From assembly GCA_038025085.1 (NCBI GenBank), contig CM076144.1, forward strand, positions 33,043,501 to 33,107,500: a stretch of DNA of 64,000 nt, read 5' to 3'. Positions 39,851 to 52,976 of the stretch are shown piece after piece. The stretch is from Tetragonia tetragonoides. Taxonomy: Eukaryota; Streptophyta; Magnoliopsida; Caryophyllales; Aizoaceae. Below the pieces are notes generated by a model that made no database searches, was not told the DNA's origin, and saw only the letters and a list, made by a program, of their open reading frames with translations. How positions within the stretch are numbered: position 1 is the first letter of the stretch; each line of letters starts with the position of its first letter. Position numbers and translations under genes: made by a program.

Positions 39851-41863
39851 CCAAAGGTGAAAAACCTACTTATGCCAGAGAATTCAAACCCATAGCTTGT
39901 TGTACTACAATTGACAAACTGATATCCAAGATTTTGACTGCTAGGCTCAAGGTTGTGATTGATATGCTTGTTAGTCCTGCCCAATCTACCTTCATTGAAG
40001 GTAGACACATCCTGGATAATGTTATTCTCAGTCATGAGTTAATTAAAATCTACACTAAGAAAGGGTTATCACCTAGATGTATGCTTAGTGTTGATTTGAA
40101 GAAGGCCTATGATTTTATTGAATGGGGTTTCCTGCGTATGGTACTACTTGAGTTGGGGATACCGTATAAGTTTGTAAATTGGGTTATGAGCTGTGTTACT
40201 ACAGTTAGTTACTCTCTGCTGCTTGATGGTGGTCTTACTCCTGTCTTCCATGCAAAGAAAGGACTTCGTCAAGGGGGTCCTATGTCACCATACCTCTTTG
40301 TTCTTGCTATGGAATATCTGAATAGGTCTTTGAAGCAACTGAAGAAAAACCCAAGCTTTCAATACCACCCTAGATGCAAGAAGTTGGATATTACTCATGT
40401 TTGTTTTGCAAATGACCTCCTTTTATTTTGCAAAGGAGATAGTACTTCCATTCAGTTACTTTTTGAAGCATTCAGTCACTTTTCCAAAGTTTCTGGTCTG
40501 CAAGCAAACTTGAGCAAAAGCTCTATTTATTTTTCTGGAGTTAAGAGTGAAGATCAAGAATACATTTCATCTGCAGTGGGAATCCCTATTGGTAGGTTAC
40601 CTTTCAAGTACTTGGGAATGCCTCTTTCCTCCAAAAAGTTGACAGTGATGCAATGTAAACCACTAGTTGAAAAAATAGTGGCTCGAGTCACTTGCTGGAC
40701 CTCGAGATTCTTATCTTATGGGGGTAGATTGCAACTCATCAATAGTGTATTATTTGGCATGCAAACTTACTGGGCACAAGTCTTCCTCTTGCCAAAGAAA
40801 ATCATCAAAATGGTTACTTCAGTGTGCAGAACCTTCTTATGGACAGGGCAGGCTACCACTTCCAAAAGGGCACTTGTAGCTTGGGATAAAATCACCTTGC
40901 CTGCTCATGCAGGGGGATTAAATGTCATAGACATATACAATTGGAACAAGGCTGCTCTGTGCAAACTTATCTGGGCTGTAGAGTTGAAAAAAGATAAATT
41001 GTGGATTCAATGGATACACACTTATTACTTGAAAGGAGCTTCAATTCTTACTGCTAGAGTCCCTCAACAAGCAAGCTGGACTATCAGGAAGATCTACCAA
41101 GCTAGGGAGTGGCTGGATCATGCTAAAGATCAGCTAGCTTCTTTTGTTAAAAATGGAAAGTTCGGCATTAAAAGTGCTTATATCTTCTTCTCCCCTATCC
41201 AGAATTCTATACAGTGGAAGAGATTAGTGATGCTATCAGGTATTATCCCAAAACATAAATTCATACTTTGGATTGCTCTTCATGGGAAACTTATGACTAC
41301 TGATAGATGTTTAGCATGGGGGATGAATATTACTGGTGACTGTGCTTTATGTAACACAAAGCAAGTAGAAACTTTGGAACATCTGTTTTTCCTTTGTCCT
41401 TTCTCTTGCTCGATCTAGAAGGCTTTATTACAGTGGATGAGCATTCAACATCAACCCCTCGGTTGGAACCATGAAGTGAACTGGATGCAACAAAAATTGA
41501 AGGGGGCGAGGCCAAGAGTCTGCATACTGGGATTCCTATTTTCAGCTAGTGTATACCATATTTGGATTGCCAGGAACAAAATGAAATTTCAGCAACAGTG
41601 CACTACACAGAAACAGATTGCATACGCCATTGTGAGAGAACTTCATTGTAGAGGTCTAGACTTCCCTAAGTGGAATGTAATGCTTTCTTCCCTAAATTGT
41701 TATCCCTAGTGTTAGATTTTAAAGCTAGCTTAGATTTTAAAGCTTTGCTAGCTTGAATATCTAGAGTCTTGTATTGAGATCTGGTTGGTAAGTCAAACCG
41801 CCAATTGTACTTCATTGTTTCCCATTGGTTAATCAAAACTATTTTTATTGACCAAAAAAATAT
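39851..41863 (+). mobile_element. 5'-truncated LINE with a 14-bp target-site duplication
   Basis: The insert starts with CCAAAGGTG inside the reverse transcriptase region and ends with ATTGACC plus an A-run at about 41860. It is flanked by exact ATATACTCAATATT (39837-39850 and 41864-41877), a LINE-type duplication that proves the 5' truncation happened at insertion. It carries an almost open ORF and is of the same clade as the minus-strand LINE at 34560-37893. Confidence 0.92.
39900..41709 (+). pseudogene. LINE reverse transcriptase with altered catalytic motif FAND
   Basis: The partial ORF starts upstream with EFKPIACCTTIDKLISKI. It continues through STFIEGRHILDNVIL, LSVDLKKAYDFIEWGFL and GLRQGGPMSPYLF (usual GLRQGDP), then CFANDLLLF. 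The usual FADD is FAND here, which replaces the first catalytic aspartate of the pair. It goes on through YLGMPL to the zinc-binding end with CALCNTKQVETLEHLFFLC. A TAG at 41416-41418 follows CSI, and the frame then continues as a C-terminal piece to 41709 with IWIARNKMKF. No RNase H is present. Confidence 0.85.
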
Positions 41864-41877
41864 ATATACTCAATATT

Positions 41878-42464
41878 TATACAAGAAACTTGAATTTCCA
41901 AAAAAAAAAATTCAATTTTGGCTCCGGGAAGTTAGTACTAGGGATTAAATCACAAGACCAAAATAATATATAATACTTTTTTTTGAGAGGCAAAATAATA
42001 TATAATACTAGGGATTATATATGTGGGTAAGAACGCCGATTATGTGACACGTGTCACATTGTTAGTGGTTATTGCATTTTTTTCTTTTTAATTTTGTCAT
42101 CACGGTATTTATGGCGGTCTTTAAGTTTAATTTATTAAATATCATAATAAATGTCTCTAATTAATACTTGATCATTTTTTAAATACTTTTGGATTATTAA
42201 TTTTATTAAGTTTATATTTATGAGTATAAGAGCACTTAACGTCACCAATTTTGTGGAGCTTTATAATTGTGTGAAAAAAGTATTTTGACGTGGCAATATA
42301 TATTTGCCTAATTAAGTTATTCATTTCGAGTATTATGTGGTAGGTGATATTTGACTAATATTTGCGGCGATAAGCGTAGGTCACGTGACAACGGACATGT
42401 GACTAATATTTGTTTGCCTAATTTTACGGGGATACGCGCATATAATGTAACAAGGATCACATAT
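41878..42464. other. AT-rich intergenic sequence with a recurring word
   Basis: There is no gene. The part at 42325-42460 has GGTGATATTTGACTAATATT and GATAAGCG, which return at 43290-43400 beyond two MITEs. Confidence 0.45.
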
Positions 42465-42814
42465 GGCCTTGTTTGGCAATTAGTGGAAAGCGGATTGCAT
42501 TAGCAGATTTGACTAGAGGATTGTATTTGGATTTGACCAAAGGATTGTATTAGCTGATTTGTATAAATGTGTTTGGTAAATTAGCTGATTTATATAAATG
42601 TGGATGATTATGTCCTTTCTTTAATAATTAGAGTTCGCTAACTGGAAAAAAAATTACTTTTTTAGCGGATTGAAAATTAGCAGTTTCAACCCAATTCGCT
42701 AATCGAATCCGCTATTAACCAAACATGTTAAATTAGCGGATTTTCTAGTCAAATCCTCTAAAGTAACCCCAATCTGCTAATTTTGATACAATTCGCTAAT
42801 TACCAAGCAGAGCC
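42465..42814. mobile_element. MITE with GGCCTTGTTTGG ends
   Basis: The left end GGCCTTGTTTGGCAATTAG matches the reverse complement of the right end, GGCTCTGCTTGGTAATTAG. The interior repeats GCGGATT and GCTGATTTG words. The flanking bases (TAT and ATA) do not settle the duplication. Confidence 0.65.
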
Positions 42815-42825
42815 ATAAAGTCATT

Positions 42826-43264
42826 GGGGGTGTTTGGATGTTGGCTTGTGGGGTGGCTTTTGGCAAAATTGGATGTTTGACTAGTCCACCATCCAATATT
42901 GGTGTTTGGATGTTAGCTCGTGAGATTGGCTTTTGGGTTCCCACAAGCCAACAAGCCAACTTTTGAAAAGCCAAGAAGGTTGGCTTATGGGTATTGACTG
43001 GTGGCATTAATGTAGTCCAATGACATAATAGTCCAAGACTTGCAATTATTTACCTCTATGCCATCAAATTCCTCAATCATATGAATGTCCTTATAGGTCA
43101 TTTTACATATAACCAGCTAATGTTACCAGCCAATGGTACCAAACATCTCTTTCCAGACATCCAATGTTACAAGCCGGTCAAATCAGCTAACAATATCAGC
43201 CATCGACCACCAGCCACCAGCCATCAGCCAACAGCTAATGTCACCAGCCAATTACCAAACAGGG
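42826..43264. mobile_element. MITE with GGGTGTTTGG ends and TCATT flanks
   Basis: The left end GGGGGTGTTTGGATGTTGGCT pairs with the right end, whose reverse complement reads CCCTGTTTGGTAATTGGCT. TCATT flanks both sides (42821-42825 and 43265-43269). The interior repeats GTTGGCTTGTGG on one half and CCAGCCA words on the other. Confidence 0.65.
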
Positions 43265-43284
43265 TCATTACTTTCAAGTTATAA

Positions 43285-43425
43285 TAGTTATGGGTATTAC
43301 ATGGTAGGTGATATTTAACTAATATTTGTGGTGATAAGCGTAAATTATTTGATAATTAACATGTGACTTATATTTGTGGAATAAGTGTAGCGATATAATT
43401 TTGGTAAGATCGCATGTAAGGTGAA
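43285..43425. repeat. Second copy of a ~130-bp word-rich repeat
   Basis: GGTAGGTGATATTTAACTAAT followed by GGTGATAAGCG and ACATGTGAC resembles 42325-42460. Two MITEs lie between the copies. Weaker echoes (TATAAGCGCAGATAACGTAC near 43690 and ATAAGCATAGGCTACGTA near 43900) suggest an old short-period array. Confidence 0.55.
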
Positions 43426-45758
43426 GAGTGTCACAATTTGATTGGTCATTAATTAATTTTCTCCTTTTCTATTTATTTTGGTGAGTAATCCTATAGTATT
43501 GTTATAGCCTATTCATCAATTTCCTTTGTTTTTCTTTAGTTAGAATTACATTAATACAATCTAAAATGACATTAATGTTCAGTTTAATGTTTTCAACACA
43601 ATAAAAAAACTTTTATTGGGTATAGATGAGATGATGAATATTTGTGGAAATATATGCACATAATTTAACGAGGTTTATAGAGTTGTGGGTATAAGCGCAG
43701 ATAACGTACAAGTGACACATTTTAATTAATTACATACTATTTTTCCTTTTTCAAGATGGTGAGTTGTCGCTATTTTTTTCCAATCTAAGAAGGTTAGTCT
43801 TACAATTTTTAGATTCCAATTAGTAAATACATATTGAGGGACAATCTAATCAAACTGACGGTTGTTTAATAACAAAAATTATATCACTTGGCCTGGTATA
43901 AGCATAGGCTACGTAAAAATTGACTATTATTTGTTGGGATAATCGTCATTAATATGACAAACGTTAAAAATTTAATTTAAATTTGAGGGGATAAACATAG
44001 GTTAGACATAAAATATATAAGGATATGCTTAAGTTAAATGACATGGGTCACGGTTGGAGTGATAATTTATTAAATTATATATATGATGTACTATTGCAAA
44101 TTCAATGACAAGTGATAACTATTATTTTGACATGTTAATAGGAGAATGATGGGTGGTATCACATATTGACATGTTATAACATTTCAACCAATCACTGTTT
44201 TTCATTATTCTCTATATACCTACCTATGTACAATTATGTTTTAGTGGACCTATGTATAATTTTTAAAAATCCAAAAATTAATTTGAACATTAAAATATAG
44301 TAGTAAATGGTTGTCCGTGCGTAGCACTTGTAAAGTCCTAATTTTCAATAAAATTAGTATCAATTCATCCATTAAGGTCATGAAGACACAATTTACCTTT
44401 CAGGAAAGCATAGGATGTCCAGTCAAATTCTTCAATTTGTTCCAATTTTCAATCAAAAAATCAAAATTTCTCCATTTTTTTTCAAAATTCTCTACTTTCC
44501 AATCTCTAATTTCCAGTACAAAAGAGTGTGCCCTAAAGAAGTCAAATTCTTGTTGTGGTGCATGAATATCTAATCCTTTCGCCCCATGCCTTTCAAAAAT
44601 AAATTCATTCTAAATCTTGTTTTTCCACGTGAAAGGTAAACCTGCACAATAAATAATGTCAGAAAAAAAATATTTTGTAGCCAATATTATTTAGCAACAC
44701 GCATCGATAAGGCGATGCTGGTACCCCAACTTTGTTTTCATTAGGCGATCGAAGTTCATTAAAGTCATCATCAATAAGCCAGCTGTCCCACCCTTTGAGG
44801 TGCCTACAAACCAGCGCGGGGGATAGCCACTGTGGTCAACGGTGGATACTCTTGGTCGTGAACCAAAAAAACAAAAAAAAAGTCATCATCAATAATACAC
44901 CATAAAGTGGTAATTCTGTCACAAGATAGATTGTTTAAAATAATAATATTTTATTTTTATCCTGAACTGGATGGTGCATATACTCCTGATATTATATATC
45001 TTGTATTGATGGAAATAAATGCAACCCCAAAAGAGATTATCCTTGATCGTGAGTAAAAAGAATTTGCTTTAATATTGATATTGGTCTCATTAAAAAAAAT
45101 AATTCTATGTGCCACCAAAATGGTTAATCAGATCAAGAAAGTGGAAAATATATCCAAATTTTCTCATAATTTGATAACAATTTATTGTACTAACCATTAT
45201 TTTAGCTATGAACATAATCTTTGGGTTACGTGCTCTTTTAAAAAAATTTAATATCCTCAATAGCTTCTAGTTTCTGGACGTAACATTGGAGTTTCATAAG
45301 AAAAAAAAATGTTCGGGAATGTTTAATAGAAATTTTTCTTTATCAAGTCAAAATAGTGATAACCTATCATTCTACGACTTAAAATCATGGCCCTGAGACA
45401 AAGTACTTCACAAATAAAATACCCATTTTATCCTCCGACCAAAAAAAAAAACCCATTTCATCCAAATTTAATGCAAGCTTAGGCACCGATTTTTCTTAAA
45501 TGGACACAAGACAAAAAATGTGAAAGAAAACACCTATAAGTGAAAATCCACGATTATTATCTTCAAACTGTTCGAGAATTAATTATTCTTCATAGTTTAA
45601 TACTAGCCACAAAAAATATTTTATTCTTTTATCACATATGTTACTAAATGTACATAGGTTGGCTATGATTTATATGGTCCACATTGATAGTTTACATCAT
45701 ATATTTATAAAATAAATTGTTAGCAGTGTCAATTGGAAAATATTATAGAATAAATGAG
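43426..45758. other. AT-rich intergenic sequence
   Basis: No gene. The word TCCGTGCGTAGCAC occurs near 44313, a near-palindrome like those at the ends of some plant repeats. ORFs here are short and biased. Confidence 0.45.
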
Positions 45759-45760
45759 CC

Positions 45761-45819
<59 letters not shown>

Positions 45820-45848
45820 TGTTATTGTTATTATTATTATTATTGTCA
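45761..45848. repeat. TTA trinucleotide microsatellite
   Basis: About 25 or more TTA units with a few GTT interruptions near the right end. Confidence 0.95.
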
Positions 45849-45865
45849 TTGTTATATTAATTTTA

Positions 45866-46037
45866 ATGAGGTATACTAGTGGTATTTAACTATTTATCCA
45901 TAAATTAGTTTGACTTTTATCAATGGTCAAAAAGTAACCGGAATCTCACCGGATTATACCTCAGTGTATTTAGTCAAACGTGAGTATACGTTTTTGTAAT
46001 TTCGCCAAACCTCATACCTCAATGAAATTTACCCTAT
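45866..46037 (-). repeat. GGTATA repeat, copy 3
   Basis: On the minus strand it starts GGGTAAATTTCATTGAGGTA and ends ACTAGTATACCTCATTAAAA. The inverted ends (ATTGAGGTAT and AATGAGGTAT) and a length near 170 bp suggest a MITE of the same family as the repeats at 33933 and 37990. Confidence 0.65.
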
Positions 46038-47452
46038 GTTATTATCCTTTGGGTTTTGATTATTATATTTCTCAACCCCGAAACAATGTATTTATTTTAT
46101 CGATTTCATTTATTTTCTTAAGCTTTGTTATTTGTTTTATCATCTTTGATTGAATTGCATGAAATTGATAGCATATATGTTAATAAAGTGATCATATTTG
46201 GGGTCAATCGTGTCCTATAGCACCATAACATTAATCACATGAAGATTATATTGTTTGTGGGTCATATTTTTTGTAGCTAGTAAAGTCAAAGTGCTAGTAG
46301 AATTTGTTGTCAGGGACGAGTAAGGGAACCGTTTCCTACTGTTCATATTTCGTAAACTTACCCCAAATCCTTGCACAAAAGGTTTTGGGCAAAATCGATA
46401 CTTGTCAATCTTTCGAAATTCTTTGGTGTGATTTTTTTTTTTTCAGTGCAAAGCTGTGTAGAAGGTAGTTAATGTGTGTCTTAATCAGTCTATGTTCAAG
46501 CTTTAACGATGGATAGAAATGTAGTCCTCAAAGTCTAATGCAAATTAAAAATTAATTTTGCTATACAACTATGTACTCTTTAAAAATCACCTCAAAACCA
46601 TAAAAAAATAAAATAAAATGTACCCCAAGGAAAGAGAGATATGAGGTTATGTAGGCTATCATTCAACTATATACAGGAACCACATTGTTTAATTATTATC
46701 AAGGAACAAAGTCTCGAGAAAGTCCCAAATATATTATTTGATTGTTGGATTGTTCAAGTGTCATTTGCAATTTGCAATTTTTTGGACCTACTCTCTAAGA
46801 CATTAGCGAATTATAAGTAATTGTTTAGGTTTATTATGCTGATCTGGTAGTGATACAAAAGTACGACGCAAACTAAAAAAAAATTATTTTGTATTTAAGT
46901 AGATCCAATCTTAAATTATGCTTTTCTTAAAACCCTACATTGTTATACTTATAATATGATATGCATCTGCTAGCGTCACTCGCACCCTAATATATTTTAA
47001 TGTCCTAAAAAAATTCCTAAGGATTGCCATAAATTATGCCACGTAGATCTGGTCCACGTGTGACTTTCAGGAAATGGTAAATTGCTTAGGAGTGCATTAA
47101 AAATAACCAATAATAATATATATGATTTTGATTTTATCTTCAGTAATGTCTAAGTCTAACCCAAAAATTCTTTAATAAACAAATAGGGCCCAAATGTTAG
47201 CAATAAAACTAAAAAAAGTTATGGGATCAGTCTATCACATAAGTCAAACTAGACCAACAAGAAAGCTTTTGCCTTTATTTTCTCTATAGGAAACGTAGAG
47301 ATGGGTACAATATATATGTACATAAATGATAAATACATCGAATGAGGCAAATTCAAATGTGAAGGCCTAGTGTGTATATATCACTTCATTAGTATACAAC
47401 ATATGAAAGATTGGGAGATAGAACGAACTTGATATCACTTCATGAAAATAAG

Positions 47453-47453
<1 letters not shown>
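46038..47453. other. AT-rich intergenic sequence
   Basis: I see no gene, repeat array or clear element in this stretch. Confidence 0.4.
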
Positions 47454-47545
<92 letters not shown>

Positions 47546-47562
47546 GTTATTATTATTATTAT
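47454..47562. repeat. TTA trinucleotide microsatellite
   Basis: More than 30 TTA units, nearly uninterrupted (one GTT near 47545). Confidence 0.95.
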
Positions 47563-49879
47563 CATCGTGGTAACTAAACGGTAGGTCTGTAGCATTTATC
47601 TATCTCATCTCTTACAAAATTATCTTCGTTTTCACTCTAGAATAATCTTTTAAAGAAATTGACTGCCAATTGATTGTCATTTATCTATGTTGACCACGAA
47701 AGGTAAATCCCACCAAAAAAGATGCCACCGCAAGTACTATTTATCCCTTACTTGAGTACTTGACAAACACAAAAACTTCTATAAGACGGCTTTTTTGTAA
47801 TTTTTGGTGAGACGGGGATTACTTTTCAATGAAACAAGGGTCATTTGCTCACCATAAGTAACCCCTACATTACTAAATAGTGACCCCATATTTTTATGAG
47901 TTGGTCTCACACAAGACTTGTTGCTTGATAAAAGGGTGACAATTGAAGATCAAATTTGGACACTTTTATTACTAATACTAATATAGAGGCTCGTGCACAT
48001 GCACAGGGTAAATTCATATAATTTATTTTGAAGTTTATACAAACATTTAAATTATGTAACATACTGCTATATATTAGAAAATATGTCTTTTAGTTATTGA
48101 CCAACATGAAGGAATTTAATTTATAAATTGGTCGTACTAGATTCATTTTCTCTTTTCCCCTTTTTGGTTGAGGGAAAAGTTGATAAAGAAACTAAAATAA
48201 ATTAAATAAATTATAAAGGATACATATGAACATGCATAAAGTAGGTTTAATATAATAAGTGAAAAATTCCCTAAAAAAAAAGAGATGATAAGTGAAAACG
48301 AAAAATAAGCATATATAATTACAATGGATACATTCGACAAATGAACTATTGATTAATTAAGTACAATGTCAATAACAAATTCTTATAGTTTTTTTCGTCC
48401 TCGGTGAAATTATCTTACACTACCACATTTGGAAAAGAAAAGAAAAAATATTGGTTGCATGTTTAGAAGGTTAAAATTTAAAAGATTCAAGAATAGGAAT
48501 GGAGATACTAATTAAAATGGTTGAAATTAAGCTTAGTCATAATCCATGTTACGACAATATGTGTAGAACTTAAAAATCTATATAAGACCGTTTTATCATG
48601 AGATGACTGTTACATTTTGGATAGAAAATGTTGTTTTCAGATCAACTAAAAAGTGTTACTTTATTTAAATACTTGCATTGTGGCCATCAAATAACTATTA
48701 TTTTTCAGATGGAAAAAGTTGCATTTTGAGTAAAAAGTCTTTCTTTTGACCGTTTTAGGGACTACATTTTTATTTATGTTCATTGTTGCTTTACTTATTC
48801 TTTGCCCCCCCCCCCAACACAAATTTAGAAGAAAAATTGTGGTGAAAAATAGTTATTTTTGAAAAATAATATTTCATTGATTGTTCATAAAAGAAATGAC
48901 ATATAAAGGTTAATGATAGTTACGTTGTGCTTTTTCCAATTCTTTTAACTTACCTGGTCATACCAGATCAGTAGAGGCTACTTGCTCAGTCAAATTAAAT
49001 CACGGATTCACTATAGGCTACTTACCAGGTCACATCAGCTCCAACAAGAATTTTTACTTCACTTTGTATGCCATTTCCTATTCCACCCCTTTAAACATTT
49101 TGACACTCCTATAAAAAAAAAACATTTGACACATCAGATTTTAAATTTTAGTTTAATAAAATTGAAATGCGTGACAAAATCGCGGATGAAAAGGATGTGT
49201 TTAAGACATGAATTGCTACACATAATGGGACATAAGATGCGGCTCGGATCAACTCAATTGAATCGATAGAAAAGCAACCACCCTGATGAATTATGATTAT
49301 TATTATTGTTGTTGTTGCTGAGTGAATAAATGTCTGGTAGACATATATGATGGAGCATGAGCCACACTCTCCACCAATCAAATTTTATTGATTGATTTAT
49401 TTATTATTTATTTTTTTGAAAACTACAATCCAATATTTATTTTATATATCGTGTGTGAATTAATTTATTTAATTTATCATTTTAACATATATAAACTTCT
49501 GGTAGATATAACTTTTACTTTTCCATATTTTAGTGAGCATTTTTACAATACTTTTTTTTTTGGAGAAGATACAATACTTCTTTTTACATATATGCTAAGT
49601 AAATATTTTATTTTGAGTGAAAATAAAAGAAAATAGGAGTAATTAATATACCTTAATTTGCTTTCAGCTTCGGAAAGAAACTAAACATATCCTTAAAACA
49701 TAAATGCTGATCATATTGAATTTATTGTCAATACTCAATCCTCACAAAAAAAAAAAAAAAATGTCAATAATTAAAATTTCCTTTTGTTTTCTCCTCCTTG
49801 TGTGACCAAAACTGAACATCTATACTTTCTATCAAAAAAAAAAAAAAAAATAACTGAACATCTATGTTTGAGCACTTGA
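47563..49879. other. AT-rich intergenic sequence
   Basis: No gene. Positions 47775-47930 have AAGACGG and GAGACGGGG on the left and TTGGTCTCACACAAGAC on the right, which resembles a widespread plant GAGACGG-type MITE, but the ends were not resolved. A C11 run lies near 48807. Confidence 0.4.
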
Positions 49880-50016
49880 ATGATGAATTTGCTGCCAAGT
49901 ATAGCGCGGGCCTGTCTAAGTACATTACTCTGCCGGGCACAAAGGACATACTCGTGGATCTTCGATCAGGCCGGCGTCAAAGCTCTCACCGGCGACGGAG
50001 CTATTGCGGCCAAAAC
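49880..50016 (+). CDS. Possible first exon of an unidentified host gene
   Basis: After a long AT-rich stretch the sequence becomes GC-richer. The frame from 49880 reads MMNLLPSIARACLSTLLCRA, then QRTYSWIFDQAGVKALTG, then DGAIAAK, up to a possible GT donor at 50017. The first 26 residues lack acidic residues and carry Arg and Ser, like a mitochondrial presequence. It is followed by a CT-rich stretch as in many plant first introns. I do not recognise the protein, and the link to the exons at 55500 and 56658 is unproven. Another frame (49864-50073) is open over the same bases. Confidence 0.3.
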
Positions 50017-52976
50017 GTATTCTCCTCTCTCTCTCTCCAACTTGTTTTGCAATTTGTAATCCCAATTTCATAAATTGTGTCCCATTTACTTTCCTTAAAT
50101 AATTTTTTTCTGGGTGAAAACTTGATTAATTGTTAACATTTGGTTTGAAGAGTGAGTGACAATTGAGTGATTGTAATTGACATTAAGGAGGTTTGTTGGT
50201 ACAAGTATTAAATATCAAACTATGCTAAACAATAGGATCATGTTATGTTGTCTGTCAATTTCCTGAATTCATGTAGCTTCTCAATTTCTCATGATTATAA
50301 TTGTTTTTGGTAGATTGTAATTGATACCCCTAATGTTGTTGTAATTGTTTTCATTTCTTGTGCCTCTTGTGTTAGTGACTTTGAGCTTGAAATCTCTTCT
50401 GATTGCATATATGGACTAGGTTGTCGTTTTTGATTGTCCACATTTTGGTAATGTCACTTGTAAGTTGTAATAGTCTTGTGTGCAGTGGGTACCCAAAAAC
50501 TGAATTTTATGTTAGGTTACGGGTTGGACCTCTTTGATCATGGAAATACGGGAAGGGGTGATTTGTGTCGGAAATGGAAATGTTTTCCATTTACAAAGGG
50601 TTTCTAAAGGATTATGGACATGAAATTTGCGTTCTCGTGTTTTCCGGTTTCCATGTTTCCATGCCTCGTTGCTCTTTCCGTGCCATATAGATGTAATTTA
50701 AGATAATGTCTAAACTCTAGAAACTTGGTTGATTGATGCCAGTGGGTGCCAAATTTGGAATAGAAGTTGGGGAAGTTGAAGTAATTAGTGTTACTGCACA
50801 ACTGACATTCTTTGGAGGGAGTATTTTCTATGAAGAAGTTTCTTATTTGCTTAGTTTCTTCTTCCCGTTCTGTTCGTCTTTCTTATGGTGAAGTCTGGGT
50901 AAATAGCTAAGTGGTAATATTCTTACTCTCTTACAGTGCAAGTGAGCTAGTGTAAGAAGGATGTTGTTACACTCTAAAAGATTTCTGCTGGAAACCTGAA
51001 GGTTGTATACATATTATTTAGCTGTATTCCACTTGTGCTTCTTACTCATCTTATTACGGATTGGCCACTTTCAGTAGGTGCTCAGAGAATCCTTTTTTTA
51101 AGAAGAAACAGAATTTTGTTCTTCGGTTGAACTTGATTTGCTATTAAATTTACTGATTGTAGATGCTCAATCGACAAGTTGTGAAATCTGAATCTGCAAC
51201 CATTAAGGTACATGGCAATTAAGGTACATCAGAAGATTTACTGCTCTGTCTGTGCACTTCTGCATTGTTACACTTAGCTTAAGTCTGTGCATGTTCTCTT
51301 TCTCTTATAACTTAAGTCTCTGCACAGGTGAACTTTTTTGCGTTTTGGTGAGTGAGAAATTTTTTTATTGATACGAATGCCAAAATTTATATAAGAAAGA
51401 GAGGACAACTCTTTCCGCACATAAATATGATTCAAAAACCCATACATAACCTGGGAAGATGCAAACTTACCTCTGTGGTATCGTCTGAACTACCTTTGTG
51501 CAAGATATATTAAAGAGAGAGCTCATCACATGAGTAGAACCTGCAAGGGTGCAATACATTGCTACCAAAGAAACAACCACTAAACACAGGACAAAATTGT
51601 CCTACTTAATCAGGAAAGAACAATCTTTAGAAATCAGGCTCCTATTGGCCAATTTGTCCGTAGTGTCTAACATGCAAAAAATGAGGTATCTATTTATCAC
51701 TTTGGGTTCTCCAGACTTCAGCAGAAACCACCTCACATTCCTGTTCCTCCATAAGCAGTAGGTCTCAGCACGGAAAATGGTTGCGATCAGTGTTCCCAGA
51801 CAGACCCCCTTGGCTCTTGTAATTATGCAATTATTTTCATCTTGTGAACAACTTAGCTAACTTAATTACATCAGTGAAGTGCTAACAAGTAGTTGTGAAG
51901 TCATAATAAAAAAAAGTGCTGTAAGCCTTCACTCACTTGAGATTAACTGAGACACAGTTTTGGCTCAGGTTCACCCCCCCCCCCCCACACTAAAATGAAG
52001 TAAATAGCTACGATCATTTAGAAGACATCAATGGGGCGTATGCGTATCCCACTTACAATATGAGGACATGTAAGCGAAACGTCAACCCCTCAGGCTAAAG
52101 AATCATACACAATTTTATCACAGAGCCAAAAACTGTTGCTTAACCATTTTGCTAAAACTCTATAGCAACCTTCGAAAAGATAGAATATACATTCTTGACA
52201 CGACAAAGTGTTTCCCTACAATATCTGGCAACAATTTTCGTTTCGTTTGCAGCACCAAATAGCCAAAGGAACAACTTTTGCTCTTGAGTGATCCAGCCCT
52301 ATTTATCCTTTTCCATGCCCCAACAATATTTTTGGCCCAACTAGGCTGCATTAGAAAGAGCAAAGACAAACTTAAATTTATGAGAGAAAGCACCCAAGGA
52401 TAAAGAACCGCGAGGCAGTCAGCTGATTCTTTAGACTTTTGAGGAAGACTGCATTTGCTCGCAAGATAAGAGTTATTTCTTTTGAGTGAGAGCTCAGTGG
52501 AATCTACCCTTTGCAGCAGATCAAGCATAAAAGGGGTTCTGGAAGGATCGTTTGTTCTCCAAAAATGGGACTCAGGTTCACTCCCGTTTTAACTAGTCTA
52601 TCCCCAGAGGAAGTATTGGTAATGTAAACTTGTAGGGCAAGCCTTCACCAAATCACTTTCTGATTTACAGGCAGTAGGCTTAAATATGCCTTCCTGATAA
52701 AGAACTGTGCATTGATGCAGAGCGTCATCAACAGAAATGTTTGACAAACTAGATACTTCCTGCTAGCCAAGCTTTTTCCTTAAGCGGCCTGCTGAGGCAT
52801 ACTCATATAATCAAGTCTTTCTGATACTTCAGAGCAAGTTACTATAAGTAGGCAACCATATATTCTCAAGCTTGTATTTTGTTGTGGCTTGTAGATTACT
52901 TCTTTGTTCCACTTTCCAAGTACAAGAGACCTTTTTTTTTGTTTTGTTTTGTTTTGTTTTTAATCTGAAACATATA
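50017..52976. other. Possible long intron or intergenic sequence
   Basis: No convincing exon. From about 51360 (a T-run followed by ATTGATACGAATGCC) to 52620 the minus strand may hold the tail of an old retroelement, including an ORF at 52528-52160, but no family motif was recognised. C-runs occur at about 51976. Confidence 0.35.

Noticed and set aside
44305..48025. Near-palindromic GTGCGTAGCAC (about 44316) and GTGCACATGCAC (about 47995) as Helitron or element ends
   Set aside because: No CTAG-type end with hairpin at the right spacing and no matching partner end could be shown.
52160..52528. Minus-strand ORF of 122 codons
   Set aside because: Possibly an old retroelement piece, but no family motif could be named, so it is not called as a gene.
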